Assembly (NCBI RefSeq): GCF_002201515.1
Contig: NZ_CP021421.1
Location: forward strand, 2,790,001-2,854,000
Origin: Muribaculum intestinale
Lineage (GTDB): Bacteria > Bacteroidota > Bacteroidia > Bacteroidales > Muribaculaceae
Direction of reading: 5' to 3'
Length of the DNA stretch: 64,000 nt
In this document: positions 55,855 through 64,000 of the stretch, piece by piece
Position numbering within the stretch: the stretch's first letter is position 1
Layout of the letters: every line of letters starts with the position of its first letter
Made by a program: the position numbers and the translations under genes
Notes under the pieces: generated by a model
Databases searched by the model: none
Told to the model about the DNA's origin: nothing
The model's input: the letters and a program-made list of their open reading frames with translations, nothing else

Positions 55855-56128
55855 CAAAGAACATGACGTTATAAGAAAATTCCTCTCGATGGGAAGGCGA
55901 AATATTGAGATGCTGGAGGAAATAGCATTGGAATATAAACCATTCCTGATGGGCAAACGCTTTATGACCGATGCCCAATTATCGGAAAGACTTGGCATTT
56001 CGCGCCGAACATTGCAGGACTTCCGCGACAGAGGCATTATTCCGTTCTATCGTCTTGACGGAAAGATACTTTATGAAGAAAAGGATATAGCGGAATACTT
56101 GTCCTCAATCTACATACCCAAATATTAA
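55838..56128 (+). CDS. small HTH excisionase-like protein 2
   Basis: A 96-residue protein with a GTG start overlapping the previous gene by 17 bp. It has the same plan: an N-terminal helix and a HTH_17-type domain (FMTDAQLSERLGISRRTLQDFRDRGIIPFYRLDGK). It is paired with the gene before it and followed by a strong terminator. Confidence 0.75.
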   Translation: MKEIYDKEHDVIRKFLSMGRRNIEMLEEIALEYKPFLMGKRFMTDAQLSERLGISRRTLQDFRDRGIIPFYRLDGKILYEEKDIAEYLSSIYIPKY

Positions 56129-56167
56129 AAGGGAGAGTTACCGAATCGACCGGTAGCTCTCCCTTTT
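56127..56167. terminator. bidirectional terminator between HTH pair and integrase
   Basis: A 17-bp stem (AAAAGGGAGAGTTACCG and its partner, one mismatch) with a 7-nt loop between convergent genes, with poly-A and poly-T at the two sides. Confidence 0.88.
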
Positions 56168-56186
56168 CAGTTATCTGATATTGATG

Positions 56187-57425
56187 TCATCTGTTAATGC
56201 TCAGTCTGTCAAATCGGTTGCGCATGGTCTGCATATCCTCATAGACGGTCTGGTCTTGAATCTTTGCGTAGATTTGCGTTGTCTTGATGTCGCTGTGTCC
56301 GAGCATCTTCTGGATTGATTCGAGAGGGACATGGTTGTTGAGCGACAGAGACGCGAAAGTGTGTCGCGCGATATGGGTGGTCAGAGGCTTGGTTATCTTT
56401 GCGAGATCCGCAATCTCTTTGAGATAAGCGTTCATTTTCTGATTGGAACATACGGGAAGTACTACTCCTGTAGATACTGCAACGGGATGGTTGACATATT
56501 TGTCGGTTATCTGACGCGGTACCTCCAACATCGGTATGATACTCAACTCGCCGGTTTTCTCGCGGGACTTGCGTATCCACATATTGCCGTCGCGGTCTTT
56601 CTCTATGTCGCTCCATTGAAGCGATTTTATATCGCAGAATGCAAGGCCGGTGAAGCAGCAGAACACGAATGTGTCCCTGACAAGTTCCAGACGCGGCATC
56701 ATGGAGAAGTCGAGTTTGAGAATCTCCATAATCTCAGCCTCAGTCAGAAATTGGCGTTTCGCCTGAGTGCGGTGGAACTTCCTGCCGATGAACGGGTCTT
56801 CTGTTATCCACTTATGCGCGATGGCATACTGGATAGTGTTCTTGAGATAGCGGAGGTACTTCACAGCCGTGTTGTTGGCGCAGTTCTTGCTGACACGCAG
56901 AAAATGCTCGAAATCATCTATCATTCCTGCCGTGACATCCCTTACCGGAATATCATCGACATTCATAGTCAGACGCAGGAACTCACCGAGGTATGTTACG
57001 CAACGTTCCCAGCGCAGATAGGTTGCATTGACCATATCGCCGCGTTCCATTTCCTCTTTTCTCTTTACGTTGGATTCAGTGAAAATCTCACATAGCATCT
57101 TAGGCTTCTCAACTTTGCCGAGAAACAGGTCGCGCATAACAATAGGGTTGACGAGTTTCTTCTCACGGACGAGATTGGTATGAATCTCGCAGAATCTGGC
57201 CCGTATCTCATCGAGGTACTTGTTCAGCTCCAGATCGCGCCGGGAGCGACCTTTCGAGAGCTTGCGTTTCTGGTCCCAGTTTTCAGGATTGACCGAGCGG
57301 CCTATGGCGAGGTCAGTCTGCTGACCTGCCACTGAAATTCTGACATACACCTTGTGGTCGGTGTAGCCTTCCGACCTTGGCTTCCTTGTGAAGAAGGTCA
57401 GGGTGAAATAAGGGTTGTTTGTCAT
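56187..57425 (-). CDS. int: tyrosine integrase of the conjugative element
   Basis: A 412-residue protein with an N-terminal arm-binding domain, a SAM-like core-binding domain (about 100-205) and a catalytic domain. THIARHTFAS (H-x-x-R), MLGHSDIKTTQIYAKI (His plus nucleophile Tyr) are clear. The first catalytic Arg, normally TGLR, is Ala (FTGLAFCDI), as also seen in the IntDOT group. It points toward the element's interior from the tRNA-Lys side. Confidence 0.93.
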   Translation of the reverse strand: MTNNPYFTLTFFTRKPRSEGYTDHKVYVRISVAGQQTDLAIGRSVNPENWDQKRKLSKGRSRRDLELNKYLDEIRARFCEIHTNLVREKKLVNPIVMRDLFLGKVEKPKMLCEIFTESNVKRKEEMERGDMVNATYLRWERCVTYLGEFLRLTMNVDDIPVRDVTAGMIDDFEHFLRVSKNCANNTAVKYLRYLKNTIQYAIAHKWITEDPFIGRKFHRTQAKRQFLTEAEIMEILKLDFSMMPRLELVRDTFVFCCFTGLAFCDIKSLQWSDIEKDRDGNMWIRKSREKTGELSIIPMLEVPRQITDKYVNHPVAVSTGVVLPVCSNQKMNAYLKEIADLAKITKPLTTHIARHTFASLSLNNHVPLESIQKMLGHSDIKTTQIYAKIQDQTVYEDMQTMRNRFDRLSINR

Positions 57426-57868
57426 GTTACTTACGGGTTTAATGGTTACTTAAAGATACTCATTTTTAACCCGGATTCCAAATGCGCTTCGGAACATGAT
57501 ACTCCGGCGGTGGCGTAACCGTGTACATCCGGCCGATTTTTCAGCGAGATTTAACATTGTACACGAATTTCACACGGCAGAATGGGGAAGACCACAGCAG
57601 GGACGACTGACAAAATCATCGGACAAGGCCAAATCTTAAATAAAGTTAAAATTAGCCGTATCACACCCGAATTGTGGGTCGAGGGTCGCGTTCCCGCCCG
57701 CAGAACCCCACTTTTTCAAAGTTGAATTTCTGCAAATGTGCAGTCCTCAACCTGTTGCGGGCCTTTCCGTGTAACCGTGTACATTTTTGTACACGAAACA
57801 CGATGTACACGTTTTGTACACGCCTGTAGGTAATATTCTGCGTTATCCTGCAATTTCACCAAAAAGAA
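57426..57868. repeat. six TGTACAC/GTGTACA motifs between integrase and tRNA
   Basis: The region has no gene. Copies are at 57521-57527, 57558-57564, 57777-57783, 57788-57794, 57804-57810 and 57815-57821; the last four fall in 45 bp, with 57777-57794 an inverted pair. They may be arm-type integrase or excisionase sites, or an operator for the integrase gene. Confidence 0.6.
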
Positions 57869-57901
57869 AAAGCACTGAAAATCAACTGATTTCAGTGCTT
57901 T
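57869..57901 (-). terminator. terminator of tRNA-Lys
   Basis: A 12-bp stem (AAAGCACTGAAA and its partner) with a 9-nt loop is followed on the minus strand by TTTTTCTTTTT. It lies 25 bp after the 3' end of the tRNA. Confidence 0.85.
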
Positions 57902-57925
57902 GCGGTGTTCTTCCGAACCCTTTCG

Positions 57926-57998
57926 TGATCCGCCTGGGGCTCGAACCCAGGACCCCAACATTAAAAGTGTTGTGCTCTACCAGCTGAGCTAGCGAATC
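57926..57998 (-). tRNA. tRNA-Lys (anticodon TTT)
   Basis: A complete cloverleaf of 73 nt: acceptor GATTCGC pairs with GCGGATC, D-arm AGCTCAGCTGGTAGAGC, anticodon stem-loop with CTTTTAA (anticodon TTT), T-arm with GGTTCGAGCCC, discriminator A, and CCA not encoded. Its 3' end points to the conjugative element, so it may be the integration site, but I could not find a repeat of its 3' end at the far end of the element. Confidence 0.95.
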
Positions 57999-58400
57999 GT
58001 TCTTTAGTTTTGAGAAGTGTTATCTCTCAAAAGCGATGCAAAGGTATGGACTTTTTTCGAATTGTCCAAATTTTTTTGTCGCTTTTTTTAAAATATTTTC
58101 TAAACATACCATACTAAACACACGGTTCTTTCATTTAAGATTCCGTCTCATTGTCGAGAAATGTGTTATTTTATAGCGAGGGCAGTTCGGATGGAGAGAG
58201 CTTAACCACTTATTTTCAAGAAAATAAGTGTATTAAAAATTTGGTCAAGTGGTAGATTTTCAGTAACTTTATGGGTGAATATCAAACAGTTACATAAAAA
58301 TGGAGCCACTTGACCAAAGCCTTTCGATTGACGCGCATAAGCTCAATCACACCGCAAAAGTAATAAATTCGTTCCACAGGGCAGTATTCCGGAACGGCTG
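57999..58400 (+). other. gene-poor stretch with 5' part of ISAs1 element
   Basis: An AT-rich leader follows the tRNA. An ATG at 58300 opens MEPLDQSLSIDAHKLNHTAK but stops after 34 codons. A one-base frame change near 58380 would join it to SIPERLMDFAASVPDF of the transposase, so this is probably the transposase N-terminus with a frameshift. Exact left end of the element not found. Confidence 0.5.
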
Positions 58401-59447
58401 ATGGATTTTGCCGCCTCAGTCCCTGATTTCCGCAGATGCGACAAAGGAAACATCCGGCATCGACTCAACGACATCATCATTCTGATGATACTCGGACGGA
58501 CGTGCGGGCATGTCGGACGTTCCGATATAATAGCGTTCGGCAAATATAATCTTAATAAATTCCGTAAAATGGGGATGCTGAAGAATGGGATTCCATCGGT
58601 GGCAACCCTTTGCCGGGTAGAGAACGGCATCGATGACCCGGCCATGGCGGACAGTATGCAGGTATTTGCCGAAAACTTCCATAACGAACTGTTTAAGGCA
58701 TGTCGTGACAGGGAGATAGTCTGTGTGGACGGCAAGGCCGAGCGCGGCACCGTTCAGGAAAACGGGCGTAGCCCGGATATCGTCTCGGCCTATTCGTTCA
58801 ACACCGGCATAACAATCGCCACCGAAGCCTGTAATGAAAAGAGCAACGGGATAAAGGCCGTACCGATACTTCTTGATAAAATAGATATCTTAGGAAAGAT
58901 TGTCACAGCCGACGCCATGTCTATGCAGAAGGACATTGTCGAGAAAATCAGAAAGAAAGGCGGAGACTTTCTGATAGAACTCAAAGCCAGCCAGCCGTCA
59001 TTGCGATACGGCATTGAGGACAGGCCGGTGGAACACACACCGGTATATTCTTACACCGAAGGTCCCGAACTGGCCCACGGAAGGATAGAGACGGGAACCT
59101 ACCGCGTATATGACGGACCGGACATTATCGCAGACAAGAAGAAATGGGGCGGAAACATGACCATCATAGAGTATGAATCCTCCACAGTCAAAAAGTCAAC
59201 AGGAGTACACACCTCAGAAAAACGCCTGTACGTCAGCAGTATGCCCACGGATACTCCGCAGCCCGGAACCATCGTACGCAACCACTGGTCGATAGAATGC
59301 ATGCACTGGGGGCTGGACCACAATCTTCAGCAGGACAATATAAAACGCAAGTCGTCGAGAGCTGCCCGAAACCTCGACACCATACAGAGAATCGTTTACT
59401 CGGTGTTCTCAATATGGAAAGGACTTCGCAAAAAAACAATCGGATAA
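58401..59447 (+). CDS. ISAs1-family transposase, frameshifted and truncated
   Basis: A 348-residue protein of the ISAs1 family: VPDFRRCDKGNIRHRLNDI, REIVCVDGKAERGT (first Asp), KIVTADAMSMQKDI (second Asp) and NHWSIECMHWGLD (Glu region). The last codons (GLRKKTIG, stop) come from a run of seven As. Deleting one A gives RKKQSDKNKG, which resembles the usual C-terminus, but the IS21 element begins 9 bp later and cuts the rest off. The gene is probably inactive. Confidence 0.85.
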   Translation: MDFAASVPDFRRCDKGNIRHRLNDIIILMILGRTCGHVGRSDIIAFGKYNLNKFRKMGMLKNGIPSVATLCRVENGIDDPAMADSMQVFAENFHNELFKACRDREIVCVDGKAERGTVQENGRSPDIVSAYSFNTGITIATEACNEKSNGIKAVPILLDKIDILGKIVTADAMSMQKDIVEKIRKKGGDFLIELKASQPSLRYGIEDRPVEHTPVYSYTEGPELAHGRIETGTYRVYDGPDIIADKKKWGGNMTIIEYESSTVKKSTGVHTSEKRLYVSSMPTDTPQPGTIVRNHWSIECMHWGLDHNLQQDNIKRKSSRAARNLDTIQRIVYSVFSIWKGLRKKTIG

Positions 59448-59571
59448 GAATAAAGGTGCATCTAACATTTGAAAAGGGACCCAGGTAGAGCAATTGAAAA
59501 GGGACCCACCCCATGGGTAAGTTCAACCGGATATCGTTGATTAGAAAGAACGACATCAACGATTCCACAAA

Positions 59572-61173
59572 ATGCTACACATGGAGGAAAAAACATCCAT
59601 TATTCTGTCTCATCGCCGCGAGGGGATGAGCATCCGCGAGATAGCGCGCCGCAACGGCATGAGCCGCAAGACCGTGCGCAAGTATCTGCGCGAGTTCGAG
59701 AGAGAGGCCGGCCCGTCACCGACAGAGCGGGAGGTTGACGATTATCTGCTGACCAGGCCGAAGTATGACAGCAGCGGACGCGTCAGGCGTGTTGTGACCG
59801 ATGATGTCCGCCGTCGCATCGATGGTTTTATCGCCCGCAACCGGGAGAACGTCGCTGCCGGATTGCACAAGCAGCAGATGCGCAAGCTCGATATGTGGCG
59901 ACGTCTTCAGGACGATGGCGTGCGTATCGCCTATTCCACAGTATGTCAGTATGTCCGTGCGCTGGAGGCAGCGCCGAAGTCGCAAGAAAAGCCTGCAAAG
60001 GCATATATCCGTCAGGACTATGAGCCTGGATTCCGTTGCGAGTTCGACTGGGGCGTGCTTACCCTGTGGATCGGTGGAGTCAGGACTCGCCTTCACATGG
60101 CGGTATTCACCCTCGACCACAGCAATATGCGCAAGGCATATCTGTTTTCGCGCGAAGATACCCTGGCTCTTATGGAAGCCCACCGCAACTGCTTCCGGGA
60201 GTTGGGGGGCACCCCGCGCGTGATGGCCTATGACAACATGCGTACCGCCGTAAAGAAGTTCCTCGGGCGCGACCGCGAGCACACGGATGCGCTGCTGCGC
60301 ATGGAGGTACACTACTGTTTCACACCCCATTTCTGCAACCCTCGCTCGGGATGGGAAAAAGGCAAGGTGGAACGTTCGGTGGAATATATCCGGCGTCGTG
60401 CATTCTCGTTCGAGGTCCGGTTTGACTCCCTGGATGCCGCGCAGACGCATCTGGCGGCAGTCTGCGACAGGCTCAACACAGAGGCGTCCAACATGTCGGC
60501 GGAAGAAAAACGCCTGCGCATACAGGCCGATCTGGCGGCGCTACGTCCGTTGGACCACGGTGACATCGGCTGCTTCGAGCAGCGGCTGTACCGCGTCGGA
60601 AAGTATTCAACGATAACCGTTGACGGAGTGCACTACTCTGTGCCCGACCGTCTGGTGGGCTCGCAGGTGGCGGTAAAGCTGTATTCCGAGCGCATCGTGG
60701 TGCTTTACGGACGCGACAAGGTGGCCAATCATGCCCGAAGCCGACGCTCCGGCGACTGGGTCATCGACCTGATGCATTATCTGGGTACATTCCTGCGCAA
60801 ACCGGCCGCTCTGGGGCGGTCTGTGGCTCTGCAACAGGTACATCCGTCGGTGGCGGCGCTTTACCGCGAACACTTCCGCGAGTCTCCGCGAAGCTTCATA
60901 GAACTGCTTGTGTTCACCCGCGACAACAATCTGGCATACACTGACATCGTCCGTGCCGCCACAAGTCTTTCGTCCCGCGGGCTCCAGCGCCTCTCATCTG
61001 AACAGATACAGGCTCAGATGATCTCGGCGGAAGGACATATGCAGTCAACCGCCGATATCGCGGCAACGAACGTTCCCGACCCGCAACAGGCTGAAATAGA
61101 AAGTTCGGCAAGCCATACCCTTGACATGCTTTCATCATTTATGGAATATACCCGCGCATCGCAGGCAGACTGA
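59572..61173 (+). CDS. istA: IS21 transposase IstA
   Basis: A 533-residue protein with an N-terminal HTH (GMSIREIARRNGMSRKTVRKYL) and an rve-type DDE core: Asp in CEFDWG, Asp in MAYDNMR and Glu in SGWEKGKVERSV. It starts at 59572 (another ATG is at 59581). Complete and probably active. Confidence 0.95.
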   Translation: MLHMEEKTSIILSHRREGMSIREIARRNGMSRKTVRKYLREFEREAGPSPTEREVDDYLLTRPKYDSSGRVRRVVTDDVRRRIDGFIARNRENVAAGLHKQQMRKLDMWRRLQDDGVRIAYSTVCQYVRALEAAPKSQEKPAKAYIRQDYEPGFRCEFDWGVLTLWIGGVRTRLHMAVFTLDHSNMRKAYLFSREDTLALMEAHRNCFRELGGTPRVMAYDNMRTAVKKFLGRDREHTDALLRMEVHYCFTPHFCNPRSGWEKGKVERSVEYIRRRAFSFEVRFDSLDAAQTHLAAVCDRLNTEASNMSAEEKRLRIQADLAALRPLDHGDIGCFEQRLYRVGKYSTITVDGVHYSVPDRLVGSQVAVKLYSERIVVLYGRDKVANHARSRRSGDWVIDLMHYLGTFLRKPAALGRSVALQQVHPSVAALYREHFRESPRSFIELLVFTRDNNLAYTDIVRAATSLSSRGLQRLSSEQIQAQMISAEGHMQSTADIAATNVPDPQQAEIESSASHTLDMLSSFMEYTRASQAD

Positions 61174-61204
61174 ATACCCCCCCAAAAAACAACCAATACA
61201 CTGA

Positions 61205-61993
61205 ATGACAATGACAGACATACATGAAACAGACCGTGACGGACTTCGGGAGCTCATTCGCTCATGCGCTTTCGACCTTAAACTCCCGCTTGTGCGGCGC
61301 GACATCGACCTGCTTATACAGCAGAGCGCCGACGAACAATGGAACCTATGGCGGTTTACAGCCGAACTGCTCCGGCGCGAAAAAGAGAACCGCTCTGAAA
61401 ACCAGCGCCGTCACCGCATCAAAAACGCAGGGTTCCCGCAACTTCGCTATCTTAACGAAATCGACACCGACGCTCTGCCCGCCGATGCCCGGAAAGCGCT
61501 CCCGACACTCGAGACACTCGACTTCATCAAAAACGGACGCAACCTCATTCTATACGGCAATCCCGGAACAGGCAAGACTCATCTGGCGACAGCTCTCGGT
61601 ATCGCCGCATGTAATGCCGGACACTCGGTGCTGTTCACATCCGTGCCAAGACTGCTCACGCAGATACGCGAGTGCCGCAACGCTTTGACACTCCGGTCGC
61701 TGGAAAACAAGTTCGAGAGATACGACATGGTCATCTGTGATGAGTTCGGATACGTCTCCTGCGACAAGGCCGGCGCAGAGATGCTCTTTAACCATCTCTC
61801 CCTCCGCACCGACAAGAAGACGACCGTCGTCACAACCAATCTCGCCTTCAACCGCTGGAACGAGATTATTGACGACAAAGTACTGGTCACCGCAATGGTA
61901 GACCGCCTGACCCACAAGGCTATACTGCTTAACATGACAGGCAAATCATACCGCATGAAAGAAACTCAGGAAATGATGACTCAACAAATATAA
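61205..61993 (+). CDS. istB: IS21 helper ATPase IstB
   Basis: A 262-residue DnaC-like AAA+ ATPase with Walker A GNPGTGKTHLATALG, Walker B MVICDEFGYV and the sensor region TTNLAFNRWNEI. It lies 31 bp after istA and is needed for target selection. Confidence 0.95.
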   Translation: MTMTDIHETDRDGLRELIRSCAFDLKLPLVRRDIDLLIQQSADEQWNLWRFTAELLRREKENRSENQRRHRIKNAGFPQLRYLNEIDTDALPADARKALPTLETLDFIKNGRNLILYGNPGTGKTHLATALGIAACNAGHSVLFTSVPRLLTQIRECRNALTLRSLENKFERYDMVICDEFGYVSCDKAGAEMLFNHLSLRTDKKTTVVTTNLAFNRWNEIIDDKVLVTAMVDRLTHKAILLNMTGKSYRMKETQEMMTQQI

Positions 61994-62067
61994 TTATCTT
62001 TGCATCCCCATCCCGGGTGGTCCCCTTTTCAAATGCTATCCGGGTCCCTTTTCAAATGTTAGATACA

Positions 62068-62158
62068 CCCGTGATGGGTTCATCGGGGGTTCTTTGTAAA
62101 GTTACAAAATATCTATAACTCTGCCAAATAATCAGTTAGCCATTAACTGAATATCCCT
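62068..62158 (-). mobile_element. 91-bp remnant of the DUF772-type insertion sequence
   Basis: This stretch is identical to 63783-63873, the promoter-side end of the complete copy downstream, including its terminal inverted repeat. Its other end is cut exactly at the IS21 right end, so the rest of this first copy was lost. Confidence 0.88.
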
Positions 62159-62185
62159 ATTTATGTGATTAGCGGTATTATGTTA
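62159..62185 (+). pseudogene. 27-bp host gene fragment between two IS copies
   Basis: In frame this reads IYVISGIML, and it continues after the second IS copy with GMVGGFILGKMKLEP (from 63880). It is the middle of a membrane-type reading frame that was hit twice. Confidence 0.6.
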
Positions 62186-63872
62186 GGGATATTCAGTTAA
62201 TGGCTTGATTTTTCAAGCTGAAAATGGAGCGTGGTCGCCCTATGGCGGTGCTGTTTTGATTATGAGGGCAAATTTTCAATTCTCGGCGCATAAAATATGA
62301 CATTTCGGACAGATAGGGATACACTGATTCGCCTCCGATATGTTTCGGAGGTGAGGTGACAGTATGATTTTTCACGCTCGCTGTTTCTTCTTTTCTTCGA
62401 TGGCGAGTTGTCGGGCGGCAAGCGTTGCGGCATTTGCCATGTGGATGCCGAAAAAGAGCAGCAGCGTCTCGCTGCGGGAGTTGCGTGCAGCAATCCGGCT
62501 GACACCGTAGTGCTGTTTCTGGTTTCCGAAGCTGCCCTCCATGGCGGTAGAGCGCAGTGTCCCGATTATTCGTCGGGCTGTGCTTATGTCGGTGTTTTCA
62601 TCCTTTGGCTTCGGGCCTTTGCGGACAAAACATGTCGTTATGCCGTTTTCGGTACAGTACCGCCGGTTGTCGTTGTTGGCATAGATGGTGTCAGCTCCGA
62701 CTTTGGCGACTTTGACTCCGGTCAGTTCCTGTTGATATTCAATACACTCCTGTAATCTCACGCCCTCGTTGAAGGCTTCGAAGGAATGATGCTCGATGAA
62801 TGATATTCCATCAATCTGGATGTTGTTGACCTTGGCTCCGAACTCCACTCGCTTGTTCTCCTTGCCTCTGACGATGGGCCGGATGTACGGACGGTCTATG
62901 CTGACGATGCGTTTCTTCACCTCCTTTTTCTGAGCAAGCGCTCTCTGCTGTCGATACACCTCTTTAAGAGCGAAGAGACGCTTGCTTTGCTCGGCGGTGA
63001 GCGCGATGTCAACGGTGTGTATCTTGCAGATTCTGTTCCATTGCCCTATCTGTTTGGAAAGCAAGCCGAGCAATCGACGGCGGAGTTTGACAGTGGCCGC
63101 CCTGCTGTGTTTGCGATGCTTGGCATAGGTGAGTCTGGCGCGGTCAATATCACGATACTTGTTGCGCGGCAGCCGTTCCTTCAGCGCCTTACAGGTCTTT
63201 GCAATTAGAGATTGAAGCCACTCGCAGCATTCCCACAACAGTTTTACATCTGTCGGGAACCGCAGATGGCTCTCGTAGCAGGTGGCATCGGTCAGACACA
63301 AATCCTTGTTTCTCAGCGAGCCGCCCCATTTGCCATACAGGATTTTCTGCAGTTCTCTGATGTCCAGAACTCCGGCTATGCGCTGACGGATAGCACTGAC
63401 TATCTTGCCGTTCTTTATGGGCTTGGCGGGATCTATGAGCACCCCGCAGAACATCTGCATGTGTATGTTGCCGTTGAGCATCTCGATCAGGCCGTCATCC
63501 GATTGTCCGGTATATGGTTTGAGGAACATCAGCGCCACCTCTCCCTCCGGCGGGAACATCGGCGTGTTGCCTTGAGGATGCGTTTTGGGAAAATGCGAGC
63601 GGATTTTCTCTGCCAGCTCCTTCAATGGCAGTTGCGCATGGATGCGCCCGAGCTCGCTTACGGCAAAACTCTCGCGATATTTTTGCATAAAATCGAACTC
63701 GGTAAACGGCAACGTGGCCGTAATCTCAGATATTTTCCGTAACTTCACGAACATTTATTTTTAAGAATTACCTCCGAATAAGCCCGTGATGGGTTCATCG
63801 GGGGTTCTTTGTAAAGTTACAAAATATCTATAACTCTGCCAAATAATCAGTTAGCCATTAACTGAATATCCC
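62186..63872 (-). mobile_element. complete DUF772-type (IS1182/IS5-like) insertion sequence
   Basis: Terminal inverted repeats of about 19-20 bp, GGGATATTCAGTTAATGGC at the left (from 62186) and its complement at the right (to 63872), with the 7-bp direct repeat TATGTTA on both sides (62179-62185 and 63873-63879). Confidence 0.88.
62372..63754 (-). CDS. DUF772/DDE transposase (IS1182/IS5-like)
   Basis: A 460-residue transposase: an N-terminal DUF772 region (about 35-130, MFPPEGEVALMFLKPYTG, NIHMQMFCGV) and DDE residues in LTDATCYES, VGADTIYANND and STAMEGSFGNQKQHYG. It is intact and probably active. The family call between IS1182 and IS5 is not certain. Confidence 0.85.
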   Translation of the reverse strand: MFVKLRKISEITATLPFTEFDFMQKYRESFAVSELGRIHAQLPLKELAEKIRSHFPKTHPQGNTPMFPPEGEVALMFLKPYTGQSDDGLIEMLNGNIHMQMFCGVLIDPAKPIKNGKIVSAIRQRIAGVLDIRELQKILYGKWGGSLRNKDLCLTDATCYESHLRFPTDVKLLWECCEWLQSLIAKTCKALKERLPRNKYRDIDRARLTYAKHRKHSRAATVKLRRRLLGLLSKQIGQWNRICKIHTVDIALTAEQSKRLFALKEVYRQQRALAQKKEVKKRIVSIDRPYIRPIVRGKENKRVEFGAKVNNIQIDGISFIEHHSFEAFNEGVRLQECIEYQQELTGVKVAKVGADTIYANNDNRRYCTENGITTCFVRKGPKPKDENTDISTARRIIGTLRSTAMEGSFGNQKQHYGVSRIAARNSRSETLLLFFGIHMANAATLAARQLAIEEKKKQRA

Positions 63873-63873
63873 T

Positions 63874-64000
63874 ATGTTAGGTATGGTAGGTGGATTTATT
63901 TTGGGCAAGATGAAATTGGAGCCTTATTTGAGTGATTGGGTAAAACAAATTCAGCAAAACTCAACTTCCGACTCCGGAACATGGGAAAAAGAGCATACTC
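63874..64000 (+). pseudogene. 3' part of host gene interrupted by IS copies (open to window edge)
   Basis: The frame MLGMVGGFILGKMKLEP is open to the last base (42 codons). It joins in frame to IYVISGI at 62159-62179 across the insertion sequence, suggesting a glycine-rich membrane helix of a plus-strand gene. The 5' part was lost or lies elsewhere. Family unknown. Confidence 0.6.

Larger units (their letters stand above)
59457..62067 (+). mobile_element. complete IS21-family element
   Basis: The ends are 26-bp inverted repeats (TGCATCTAACATTTGAAAAG... versus TGTATCTAACATTTGAAAAG..., one mismatch) at 59457-59482 and 62042-62067. Each end has a second internal copy of the TTGAAAAGGGACC block (59491-59507 and 62019-62035), as is typical of IS21. 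No target duplication is visible, since the left flank is ISAs1 and the right flank is another IS, so a deletion or recombination happened at one side. Confidence 0.9.

Noticed and set aside
56331..57095. 254-codon plus-strand frame opposite the integrase
   Set aside because: Mirror frame of a well-supported integrase with all catalytic motifs on the other strand.
59716..60450. 244-codon minus-strand frame opposite istA
   Set aside because: Shadow of the GC-rich istA gene.

Overview
The window comes from a member of the Bacteroidales. Its promoters are of the TTTG-N19-21-TAnnTTTG type, it carries a CTnDOT-style tra/mob/rte gene set, and it has families found almost only in that order (DUF4134, DUF4141, DUF3408, DUF3945, DUF1896, TraO, TraQ, RteC). 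Species cannot be fixed from the sequence; a gut Bacteroidaceae or Muribaculaceae relative is plausible.

Positions 1-17832 are one long minus-strand operon for an aryl-polyene/flexirubin-type lipid. Reading in the direction of transcription from a clear promoter at 17795-17832: an XRE regulator, a ketoreductase, a ketosynthase, a small secreted protein, an O-methyltransferase, an ACP, a LpxL-like acyltransferase, a hotdog dehydratase, a hotdog thioesterase, a ketosynthase with a second condensing-enzyme-like half, a second ACP, a second such ketosynthase fusion, an EamA-like membrane protein, a LolA-like carrier, a secreted protein, a second dehydratase, a GT2-PlsC fusion, a CrtI-like FAD oxidoreductase, a secreted alpha/beta hydrolase, and an MMPL exporter cut by the window edge. 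Together these would build a methylated polyene on ACP, transfer it to a lipid or sugar head group and move it to the outer membrane. A secreted esterase (17978-18814) separates this operon from the next region.

Positions 18893-57998 hold a CTnDOT-like integrative conjugative element. The tra operon runs on the minus strand from traA (33182) down to traQ and a lysozyme (18954), and is probably driven by two tandem, duplicated promoters at 33510-33542 and 33727-33759. An IS4-family element with a 9-bp target duplication sits between the tra and mob promoters. On the plus strand follow an oriT candidate, mobA, a relaxase gene split after 20 codons by a 2.55-kb group II intron, the coupling protein mobC, a DUF1896 protein and a giant methylase/MutS-I/SNF2 protein. 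Then come an NtrC-like regulator with a degenerate core, an RteC-like protein, small HTH proteins, a DUF4099/DUF3945 protein, a topoisomerase-III-like protein without its catalytic tyrosine, and a tyrosine integrase next to tRNA-Lys(TTT). Six TGTACAC motifs lie between the integrase and the tRNA.

Positions 58000-64000 are an insertion-sequence pile-up: a truncated ISAs1 element, a complete IS21 element, a 91-bp remnant of a DUF772 (IS1182/IS5-like) element and a full copy of that same element. The last two interrupt one host gene 27 bp apart. The far end of the conjugative element cannot be seen, so whether the polyene cluster is its cargo or chromosomal flank stays open.
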